Assembly: GCA_946545035.1 (NCBI GenBank) | Contig: CAMNND010000047.1 | Location: forward strand, 1-7,516 | Length of the DNA: 7,516 nt | Source of the DNA: an uncultured Clostridium sp. | Lineage (GTDB): Bacteria > Bacillota > Clostridia > TANB77 > CAG-508 | Direction: 5' to 3' | Part shown: in pieces, positions 1-5,287 of the stretch | Layout of the letters: each line of letters begins with the position of its first letter | Position numbering within the stretch: the first letter of the stretch is position 1 | Notes under the pieces: generated by a model | Seen by the model: only the letters and a program-made list of their open reading frames with translations | What the model was told of the DNA's origin: nothing | The model's database searches: none | Position numbers and translations under genes: made by a program

Positions 1-396
1 AATAACATACAAATTACATGCTCTAAGATTAATGGTATGGAAGTTAAATCTGGTGAAGAATTTTCTTTTTGTGGTAGAACCGGTGTATCTAAAGAATCTG
101 AAGGATACAAAAAAGCAGATGTTATTGTTGGAGATGATGTCATAAAAGCACTTGGTGGTGGTAATTGCCAAGTTAGCAGTACTCTATATAATGCAGTTTT
201 AAAAACATCGGAACTTGAAGTTACAGAAAGACATCCCCATGGAAAGAAAGTCAATTATGTTCCAGAAGGAAAAGATGCTGCCATTGCTCATGGATCAAAA
301 GATTTTAAATTTAAAAATAATTCAGATAAATCTTTAAAAATATATGCAAGCTCTGATGGTAAAACTGTTAATATTAAACTTGCTCTATTATCATAA
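1..396 (+). CDS. VanW-domain protein, C-terminal part (5' end outside window)
   Basis: The reading frame is open from base 1, so the gene starts upstream and only its last 131 codons are visible; the first in-window ATG at 37 is internal. The hallmark of the VanW family is clear: INGMEVKSGEEFSF (visible residues 11-24) followed by GGGNCQVSSTLYNA (about 52-65), then ERHPHGKKVNYVPEGKDAA and a DFKFKNNSD segment. VanW proteins are usually extracellular or membrane-anchored; the family is named after an accessory gene of glycopeptide-resistance clusters, but its biochemical role is not established. Most clostridial members lie outside resistance clusters. The N-terminus, where a signal or membrane anchor and possible peptidoglycan-binding domains would sit, is missing here. 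The next gene, a D,D-carboxypeptidase, starts 71 nt downstream on the same strand. I see no convincing terminator between them, so co-transcription is possible. Confidence 0.9.
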   Translation, partial: NNIQITCSKINGMEVKSGEEFSFCGRTGVSKESEGYKKADVIVGDDVIKALGGGNCQVSSTLYNAVLKTSELEVTERHPHGKKVNYVPEGKDAAIAHGSKDFKFKNNSDKSLKIYASSDGKTVNIKLALLS

Positions 397-467
397 TTTT
401 TATCATGAAATAAAAAAATAAAAATATACTTAAATAACAAACTAATACTAATTCTTGGAGGAAACCC

Positions 468-1724
468 ATGAAAATATATTCCCATATAAAAAATATATTT
501 ATAAAAATTATGTGTTGTTTTTTGTTATTATCAATTACCATTATTCTTTCTAACAAAACATTTGCTGAAACCAAATATGTATGGTCACCAAATGAAAGTA
601 CTATTCAAACAAATAGTTCAGAAGAAACTCCAATTTCAAATGTTCAAAATACGTTAAATCTACAATCTGGCTCAGCTATACTAATTGATCAAGATTCTGG
701 GCAAGTATTGTATGAGCATAATTCTCATGATAAGCTTCGCCCTGCTAGTGTTACTAAAATAATGTCCATTTTACTCATAATGGAAGCATTAGATTCTGGA
801 GAAATAAAACTAACTGATAAAGTACCTTGTAGTGAAAAAGCAAGCTCAATGGGAGGATCTCAGATATGGCTTACAACAACTGAAACACTAACTGTTGATG
901 AAATGCTTAAGTGTATGTGTGTTGTATCTGCAAATGATTGTACTGTTGCAATGGCAGAATTTCTATGTGGCAGTACAGATGCTTTTGTTGATAAGATGAA
1001 TCAAAGAGCTAAAGAGCTTGGTATGAATGACACATGCTTTAAAAATTGCCATGGTATTGACGAAGACGATCACGTTACAAGTAGCTATGACATTGCAATA
1101 ATGTCTAGAGAATTACTTTCAAAACATCCATCTATAAAAAACTATACAACTATATGGATGGATTCTATCAGAGATGGAAAATCTCAATTAGTAAATACAA
1201 ACAAGTTAGTTAGAAACTACGAAGGTTGTACTGGTCTTAAAACTGGATCAACGAGCTTAGCTCTATACAATCTATCAGCAAGTGCAACAAGGGATAATTT
1301 AAACTTAATTGCTGTAATTATGAAAGCTCCTACTACTGCTCTTAGGTTTTCGGAGGCAAAACAACTACTTGATTATGGATTTACTAATTACACATCATAT
1401 AAATTGTCGATGGAAAATGAAATTGTAAAAAATATATCAATATCTCAAGGAGTAGAAAAAAATCTAAATGCCATCTATTCGTCAAGCAATAATATTATGC
1501 TCCAGAAAGGCACAGAATCAAAAATAACACAAGAAATAAACATACCTGATACATTAACTGCCCCAATATCTCAAGGTGAAAAAATTGGAGAAATAAATTA
1601 CTACTTAGATGGTAATCTATTAGCATCTGTAGATGTAGTTTCAGATAAATCAATAAAAAAAGTTGGTTTTGTAAATATGAGTACTTACCTAATAAAACAA
1701 TGGTTTACTTTGCTTAGAGCTTAA
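468..1724 (+). CDS. D-alanyl-D-alanine carboxypeptidase (DacF-type penicillin-binding protein, peptidase S11)
   Basis: This 418-residue serine D,D-carboxypeptidase would remove the terminal D-Ala from peptidoglycan pentapeptides outside the membrane and so limit cross-linking. All three penicillin-binding motifs are visible: SVTK with nucleophile Ser94 and Lys97, SAN at 154-156, and KTGS at 258-261. The N-terminus has basic residues, a hydrophobic stretch at about 14-28 and a TFA|E site near residue 33, indicating a signal peptide. After the catalytic domain (about 65-300), residues from about 310 on fit a PBP5-type C-terminal beta domain. The end, STYLIKQWFTLLRA, could form the amphipathic helix that holds such enzymes to the membrane. 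The length fits DacF/DacB-like enzymes. The ATG is preceded by GGAGG at 457-461. A terminator hairpin starts 3 nt after the stop codon. A TATACT at 425-430 could be a -10 box, but no good -35 matches it. Which paralogue this is (dacF, dacB or dacA) cannot be decided here. Confidence 0.95.
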   Translation: MKIYSHIKNIFIKIMCCFLLLSITIILSNKTFAETKYVWSPNESTIQTNSSEETPISNVQNTLNLQSGSAILIDQDSGQVLYEHNSHDKLRPASVTKIMSILLIMEALDSGEIKLTDKVPCSEKASSMGGSQIWLTTTETLTVDEMLKCMCVVSANDCTVAMAEFLCGSTDAFVDKMNQRAKELGMNDTCFKNCHGIDEDDHVTSSYDIAIMSRELLSKHPSIKNYTTIWMDSIRDGKSQLVNTNKLVRNYEGCTGLKTGSTSLALYNLSASATRDNLNLIAVIMKAPTTALRFSEAKQLLDYGFTNYTSYKLSMENEIVKNISISQGVEKNLNAIYSSSNNIMLQKGTESKITQEINIPDTLTAPISQGEKIGEINYYLDGNLLASVDVVSDKSIKKVGFVNMSTYLIKQWFTLLRA

Positions 1725-1726
1725 AT

Positions 1727-1755
1727 GGAGGCTGAAACAAATCAGCCTCCTCTTT
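1727..1755 (+). terminator. Intrinsic terminator after the D,D-carboxypeptidase gene, possibly bidirectional
   Basis: A perfect 9-bp stem, GGAGGCTGA (1727-1735) and TCAGCCTCC (1742-1750), encloses a 6-nt loop and is followed by TCTTT. It lies 3 nt after the carboxypeptidase stop. The convergent 103-residue gene ends at 1772, so the same hairpin probably stops transcription from the right as well, though the T-tract is weak in both directions. Confidence 0.8.
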
Positions 1756-1771
1756 CCGAATATACTTTGGC

Positions 1772-2083
1772 TTAACCAATTCTGCACTCATCAAAGCTTT
1801 CCTCAAGTGCATTCATGATTTTCTTCTTGCTCCAAAGCAATGGCGGATAGAATCTGTATACAGCCATGTATACCTCTTTTCCTTCCGAGTTAGTCATCAC
1901 AGCTATGAATTTTGTATCGTCGAAACATTTGCGTAGCTTTTTATTTTTAGCATACTTCGCAAACGAATCATTCTTTACAAAATCTTGAATCTGCCTCCGA
2001 CCAACATCTGGAGATCCAATATATACAAATCCACCATACTTGAATCTTTTATCCGGAAATACAGCAAAAGTCTTGATATCCAT
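1772..2083 (-). CDS. Unrecognised 103-residue protein
   Basis: I do not recognise this protein. It is probably a soluble cytoplasmic polypeptide: there is no signal peptide or membrane segment. It is rich in Lys, Phe and Tyr, with an aromatic segment VYMAVYRFYPPLLW at about residues 70-83, an early KYGGFVYIGSPDVGRRQ stretch (15-31), and an acidic C-terminal end. The start chosen is the ATG at 2083, with AAGGGAGA placed 8 nt upstream. A longer reading back to an ATG at 2140 would begin immediately upstream of the -10 box and so could not be made from the promoter seen here. The gene stands alone, with its own consensus promoter and a shared terminator. By hand count it has 115 G/C in 312 bases (about 37%), compared with about 25% in sampled lines of the neighbouring ORF6N gene. 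That hints at a separate origin but is weak on its own. Coding status is supported by the promoter, ribosome binding site and terminator rather than by homology. Confidence 0.7.
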   Translation of the reverse strand: MDIKTFAVFPDKRFKYGGFVYIGSPDVGRRQIQDFVKNDSFAKYAKNKKLRKCFDDTKFIAVMTNSEGKEVYMAVYRFYPPLLWSKKKIMNALEESFDECRIG

Positions 2084-2091
2084 TACTATCT

Positions 2092-2096
2092 CTCCC
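2092..2096 (-). promoter_or_regulatory. Ribosome binding site that fixes the start of the 103-residue gene
   Basis: On the minus strand GGGAG, within AAAAAGGGAGA, sits 8 nt before the ATG at 2083. No comparable site precedes the alternative ATG at 2140. Confidence 0.75.
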
Positions 2097-2131
2097 TTTT
2101 TACAGAATTTATCTGGATTTTGCATGCGAGT

Positions 2132-2160
2132 ATTATACATTCAAATAAAATACTTGTCAA
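2132..2160 (-). promoter_or_regulatory. Consensus vegetative (sigma-A type) promoter of the 103-residue gene
   Basis: Read on the minus strand, TTGACA (2155-2160) and TATAAT (2132-2137) are separated by exactly 17 nt, matching the vegetative consensus at all 12 box positions. Transcription should begin near 2125, giving a leader of about 41 nt. A match this good predicts strong expression unless a repressor blocks it. Confidence 0.85.
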
Positions 2161-2165
2161 ACAAG
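2153..2165. promoter_or_regulatory. Short palindrome over the -35 box, possible operator
   Basis: CTTGT (2153-2157), CAA, ACAAG (2161-2165) form a 5-3-5 inverted repeat covering the whole -35 hexamer. Its position would suit a repressor, but palindromes this short also arise by chance and no regulator gene can be linked to it. Confidence 0.3.
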
Positions 2166-2176
2166 ATATTTGGGCG

Positions 2177-3098
2177 TTACATCTCTATTTTTGTCAATAT
2201 ATCATCAATTATTCCATCATATTTTATCAATGTAATTCCAAAACACTTTTTCCCTAAATCCTTTAAAGAAGCTCCTATATGGTATATATGTTTTCTATCT
2301 ATTATTAGAAATCTATCATGAAATTTATCCGTATACTTCACTTCTAATCTTGGATACTGTTTATTGAATTTATTTATATCTTTTGTTGTCAGTACAGTTT
2401 CTTTTTTTGTATAAATTTCTACCTCCACACTTTCATTTTTCTTAGCTAATATATTTAGTGTATTTATATCTACATAATTATCAATCAGAATAACTTCACT
2501 TTCAGCTCTCTTTATTAAGTCTATAATCATACTAAAAGCATCATAAATTTGTCCATCAAAAAATACCTTTTGCTCTACAATCTCTCTATTTTGAAATTGG
2601 TTAAAGAGCTCATCAAACTTTTTATCATGGTCTAGTAGTTTATATTCAACATTTGTTAGTCTTTCAAATATTTGCGAATTATTGTATAAAAAATGTTTCA
2701 TTTCAACAAATGCATCCATTATTTTTATACTAATCTCTACTGCAACATCAGTTTTAATTATTGTTGCAAGCATTGCAACACCTTGCTCTGTAAATACATA
2801 TGGAAGACTTCTTATTTTAGATATTGCATTTTGCGGTCCCAATTTGTGACCGCAAATCGGAATACTCCTTTTCAGTTAATTGAAACATAAATCTTTCAGG
2901 GAATCTCTCAATATTCCTTTTTACAGCTTGATTTATAGTTTTTGTGCCATTTTTGCAATGATACAGATCTGCTAAATCTCTGTCTACCATTACTTGTTTA
3001 CCCCTTATTGTATAAATCTTTTGTTTAATTTCATCTACATCATATACTTCTATATTTAAATCATCATTTATTGGTGCGATATTGTTTTCATTACTCAT
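2177..3098 (-). pseudogene. ORF6N-domain protein with phospholipase-D-like C-terminus, frameshifted
   Basis: Two minus-strand frames make up one protein. The first (from ATG 3098, with AAGG at 3110-3113) carries the ORF6N domain: YTIRGKQVMVDRDLADLY, then ERFPERFMFQLTEKEYSDLRSQ, ending at a TAA at 2817. The second, open from about 2875 to the stop at 2177, resumes with the family's LPYVFTEQGVAML. It continues with a likely coiled region, FFDGQIYDAF, LIDNYVD, and HDRFLIID followed by GASLKDLGKK. HDRFLIID fits the PLD signature HxKx4D with Arg in place of Lys (second-fragment residues 175-182). ORF6N domains are DNA-binding or antirepressor modules of phages and mobile elements; the role of the PLD-like half is unknown. 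The frames join if one A is removed from the AAAA run (TTTT at 2829-2832 on the plus strand), giving SQIGTANAISKIRSLPYVF. The rest of the C-terminal part is intact, so the lesion is recent, a sequencing error, or recoded. Confidence 0.85.
2830..2856. repeat. 27-bp near-perfect palindrome inside the ORF6N coding sequence
   Basis: The arms TTTGCGGTC (2830-2838) and GACCGCAAA (2848-2856) are perfect inverted repeats. Beyond one mismatched pair (2839/2847) the centre CAA-T-TTG (2840-2846) is also symmetric, so 12 of 13 pairs match around base 2843. It overlaps the A-run where the reading frame breaks. Its symmetry lets both strands read LRSQ..TA in aligned codons. Confidence 0.8.
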
Positions 3099-3131
3099 AA
3101 TTATCACATCCTTTTACGAATTTATGTTCGC

Positions 3132-3160
3132 ATATTATCATTTTTTATACCCTAAATCAA
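3132..3160 (-). promoter_or_regulatory. Probable promoter of the ORF6N gene
   Basis: On the minus strand, TTGATT (3155-3160) lies 17 nt from TAATAT (3132-3137), which is preceded by TG plus one base (an extended -10). It sits about 35 nt upstream of the start codon, between the operon terminator and the gene. A small inverted repeat, CGAA-6 nt-TTCG, follows just downstream. The hexamers are imperfect. Confidence 0.5.
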
Positions 3161-3181
3161 TATTTCTCTTAACATAAAAAT

Positions 3182-3216
3182 AAAAAAGATATCGACATCT
3201 TTCGACATCAATATCT
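3182..3216 (-). terminator. Strong intrinsic terminator of the rbgA-murF operon
   Basis: On the minus strand a 30-nt hairpin (3216 to 3187) has a 13-pair stem: AGATAT pairs with ATATCT, and the inner part includes G.U pairs. It is capped by a C-GAAA-G tetraloop and followed by a run of T (3187-3182). It starts about 20 nt after the kinase stop codon, so it ends the five-gene run. Confidence 0.9.
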
Positions 3217-3236
3217 TCTATACCTATACTTCTCTA

Positions 3237-4157
3237 CTATCTATCTTCAACATCTATATTTTGTGTATTAATACCAAGCTCTTTTAAATGCTCCTCTATC
3301 AAACTATAGAAAGTATATTTATTTCCATATGGAATAACTTTATCTAAATCCCTTACTCCAAGATTCTTTAAGAAAGCTAAAACATTTAAAGAAGAAAAAA
3401 CTGCATATATTCTAAGTCTTTGTTCATCTTCTTTACTTAAGTTAAGCTTTTTTATCAATGAATCATACAGCTCTGTTTTATATGTATGAGCAACAAAATC
3501 TCCATACCCCATTAATTTAGGAGCACTAATAAGCTCTCCTGGATCAATAAATTTAACATCTCCACTATCTGTTAGCATTACATTCTTTGCATTAGTATCG
3601 ATTGGAACAAGAGAATTCGCTCCAACTAATAAAGTACCATACTTCTTATATATTTCGGAAAAAGCCGTTCCAAGTACTGGATACCCTTTTAATACTTCTT
3701 CAGTTCCAGTTTGTCTCTTAACAATAAAGTCTTGAAAACTTTCACTTGTGCCATTCATATTTTCATCAAGTATTCCAAAACCTTTTGTTTTTTGACTACC
3801 TATTGTTTCATAAAAGTAAATTAGGCTATCCACTATTTTTTCTTTATTGGCTGTAATTTCTTCTGGTGATAACTCATCTAATACTTTGCCTTTAAGCTCT
3901 TTAAAAATAGCAAATTTTGGATTCTCTGAAGAAACTATAGGCTCTTTTAAATACTTTTGATCTAACAGACTATATAAATGCATTTCATTATCTATATGTG
4001 ACGACCTATTAAGATAAAACTTAGCATATACTATTCCATATTTTTCTGTCTGAACCTTAAAAACAATATTACTTGTTTGGCTTACTAAATCCACTTTCAT
4101 TACATCACCATCAAGTGCATTTTTTATTATATCTATATATTCTTTATTATCTTCCAT
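3237..4157 (-). CDS. Aminoglycoside-phosphotransferase-fold (APH-like) kinase, substrate unknown
   Basis: This 306-residue protein has the layout of the APH/choline-kinase superfamily, which transfers phosphate from ATP to small molecules. VYAKFYL (about residues 43-49, Lys46) fits the ATP-anchoring beta-3 lysine, and NEMHLYSLL supplies a possible helix-C Glu58. PIDTNAKNVML matches the catalytic loop as D187-x4-N192, and FIDPGE supplies the metal-binding Asp205. The His usually two residues before the catalytic Asp is Pro here, so an antibiotic-resistance role should not be assumed. There is no signal peptide. The ATG at 4157 has AGGGG 5 nt upstream. A longer frame would need a TTG at 4190 inside the preceding gene. 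It is the last gene of the operon, 13 nt after mrnC, and a strong terminator follows. A housekeeping small-molecule or nucleoside-type kinase is possible, but the substrate cannot be read from the sequence. Confidence 0.75.
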   Translation of the reverse strand: MEDNKEYIDIIKNALDGDVMKVDLVSQTSNIVFKVQTEKYGIVYAKFYLNRSSHIDNEMHLYSLLDQKYLKEPIVSSENPKFAIFKELKGKVLDELSPEEITANKEKIVDSLIYFYETIGSQKTKGFGILDENMNGTSESFQDFIVKRQTGTEEVLKGYPVLGTAFSEIYKKYGTLLVGANSLVPIDTNAKNVMLTDSGDVKFIDPGELISAPKLMGYGDFVAHTYKTELYDSLIKKLNLSKEDEQRLRIYAVFSSLNVLAFLKNLGVRDLDKVIPYGNKYTFYSLIEEHLKELGINTQNIDVEDR

Positions 4158-4162
4158 ATTAT

Positions 4163-4167
4163 CCCCT
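4163..4167 (-). promoter_or_regulatory. Ribosome binding site that fixes the kinase start
   Basis: Minus-strand AGGGG lies 5 nt before the ATG at 4157 and directly after the mrnC stop codon, supporting this start over the TTG at 4190. Confidence 0.75.
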
Positions 4168-4170
4168 ATT

Positions 4171-4569
4171 CTATATTTCAACCAATTCAAATATTTCTTT
4201 TAATCTCTCATCCTGCTTAGTTAAATATAAATAACCAACCAATCCTTCAAATGCTGTTGCATACATGTAATCAGCCGGATCCGCATTCTTTGGCAAGTGA
4301 TGATTTTGCGTATTTCTTGCTCTTCTAACAATATCAAGCTCTTTTTCTGTCAGCTTACTTTCAATTGATTTTAGAAAATCAGCTTGAGCTTTTGCTTTAA
4401 CATACTTAATTGTTTCAATATGTAACTTATGTGGTTTTAGTTTAGACTTATTTACTAAATTTGTTCTAATATAAAGTTCAAAGATACAATCTCCCACATA
4501 AGCCCATGTTAAAGGTGATAACATATTAACTTCTTCTTCTGGTTTTATTCTTTCAATTAATTCTTCCAA
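4171..4569 (-). CDS. mrnC: Mini-ribonuclease III
   Basis: This 132-residue protein is a stand-alone RNase III catalytic domain without a double-stranded-RNA-binding domain. In Bacillus subtilis the homologue trims the ends of 23S rRNA precursor. LTWAYVGDCIFELYIR (about residues 20-35) matches the family's LAYIGDAxxExYxR signature with catalytic Asp27. RRARN (82-86), LPKNAD (92-97) and YATAFEGLVGYLYL (103-116) follow, with Glu108 as the likely second catalytic acid. ERL near the C-terminus is also typical, and the length is normal. The start is a TTG at 4569, chosen because GGAGG lies 6 nt upstream. An in-frame ATG at 4524 (residue 16) would leave only four residues before the LTWAYVGD motif and has a weaker upstream site. 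It lies 12 nt after the dipeptidase gene. The pairing with rbgA at the other end of the operon suits a shared role in 50S subunit maturation. Confidence 0.93.
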   Translation of the reverse strand: MEELIERIKPEEEVNMLSPLTWAYVGDCIFELYIRTNLVNKSKLKPHKLHIETIKYVKAKAQADFLKSIESKLTEKELDIVRRARNTQNHHLPKNADPADYMYATAFEGLVGYLYLTKQDERLKEIFELVEI

Positions 4570-4575
4570 ATAATT

Positions 4576-4580
4576 CCTCC
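4576..4580 (-). promoter_or_regulatory. Ribosome binding site serving the TTG start of mrnC
   Basis: Minus-strand GGAGG lies 6 nt before the TTG at 4569. An ATG overlapping this site is out of frame and runs into a stop after nine codons. This makes TTG the most likely true start. Confidence 0.75.
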
Positions 4581-4581
4581 A

Positions 4582-5265
4582 TTAATCTAATTTCATTATT
4601 CCCTTATAAATTGCTGGTTTATTTTTATAATATCCCCAGTTTCTGTCGCCATACTCAAAATGCCAACATTCGCTTGGTAGATTTGTAAATCCAGCATCTA
4701 CCATAGCATAATATAAAATTCTTCTATTTTCTCTAACCGTTTCATCCATACCTTCTGCTTCAAATGCATCCGTTTCAGATAAATTAGAAAAATCATCAAA
4801 TCCAACTCCCATATCTAAACAAGATCCATCTTCAACATGAGCTAAAGTTAAATCAATAGCAGCTCCAGTAGCATGCAAAGGTGGTATTTCTTCGTCTGCT
4901 TTTGGAAGTGACACATATTGTCTTATAATTTCATTTTGCTCATCTTCAGAAAGATTCTCCAATTTAAATGTTTTAATTAAATCTGCTTTATATTTGTAGT
5001 AAAGCTCTTCTTGCAATGCAAGTGGTCTGTACGCATCCCAAATTTTAAAAGTTAAACCTTCTGGCAAATTCTTTTTTGCTTCCAATAATTTTTCCAAAAC
5101 AGTCTTTCTAACCAAGCACTTATCGATAGCTGTCTTCAATCCCATATGTGGGTACTGCATATCAACAAGTATCCCAGAATCTTTTGGTATTTCTACTAAC
5201 TCTTCATCTATGAATTCATGTACCGTATATATTGGTGGCACATCAACATGTGGTATTTTTCTCAT
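4582..5265 (-). CDS. VanX-like D-alanyl-D-alanine dipeptidase (peptidase M15D)
   Basis: This 227-residue zinc peptidase is predicted to split the dipeptide D-Ala-D-Ala in the cytoplasm, as it has no signal peptide. The VanX residues are all present: Arg80 in WDAYRPLALQEELY, zinc ligands His131 and Asp138 in LHATGAAIDLTL, and the catalytic pair Glu199/His202 in SECWHFEYGD. The family's MGxxFDxF pattern is present as MGVGFDDF. It is somewhat longer than VanX (202 residues), with an extra acidic helical stretch at about 96-127. The start is the ATG at 5265, with AGGAGA 7 nt upstream; an ATG at 5283 has no such site. It follows murF by 22 nt and precedes mrnC by 12 nt. In resistance clusters VanX removes D-Ala-D-Ala so that D-Ala-D-Lac is used. 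Here no VanH or VanA ligase is visible, so recycling of wall dipeptide or control of the MurF substrate pool is more likely. Activity on other dipeptides is possible. Confidence 0.92.
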   Translation of the reverse strand: MRKIPHVDVPPIYTVHEFIDEELVEIPKDSGILVDMQYPHMGLKTAIDKCLVRKTVLEKLLEAKKNLPEGLTFKIWDAYRPLALQEELYYKYKADLIKTFKLENLSEDEQNEIIRQYVSLPKADEEIPPLHATGAAIDLTLAHVEDGSCLDMGVGFDDFSNLSETDAFEAEGMDETVRENRRILYYAMVDAGFTNLPSECWHFEYGDRNWGYYKNKPAIYKGIMKLD

Positions 5266-5272
5266 AAATCTC

Positions 5273-5278
5273 TCTCCT
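5273..5278 (-). promoter_or_regulatory. Ribosome binding site that fixes the dipeptidase start
   Basis: Minus-strand AGGAGA lies 7 nt before the ATG at 5265. The upstream in-frame ATG at 5283 has only an A-rich murF tail before it. Confidence 0.75.
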
Positions 5279-5287
5279 AACATTTGT

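Noticed and set aside
400..430. Promoter for the D,D-carboxypeptidase gene (TATACT at 425-430)
   Set aside because: No -35 box at a proper distance: the best candidate, TTATCA, is 19 nt away and weak. In such AT-rich spacer DNA the -10 match alone is not informative.
1985..2321. Plus-strand open frames across the 103-residue gene, its promoter and the end of the ORF6N gene
   Set aside because: They are antisense to better-supported features, have no ribosome binding site or recognisable protein content, and cover the minus-strand promoter.
2817..2880. Programmed frameshifting as explanation for the split ORF6N gene
   Set aside because: No classic slippery heptamer is seen, and the AAAAGGAG upstream is too far from the shift point to act as a typical stimulator. 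A mutation or read error is simpler, though not excluded.
2693..2890. Plus-strand frame containing LRSQFVTAN, which resembles the ORF6N family
   Set aside because: The resemblance comes entirely from the palindrome at 2830-2856; the rest of the frame is antisense to the ORF6N gene.
5266..5283. Six-residue N-terminal extension of the dipeptidase from the ATG at 5283
   Set aside because: It has no ribosome binding site, whereas the ATG at 5265 has AGGAGA at good spacing inside the would-be extension.
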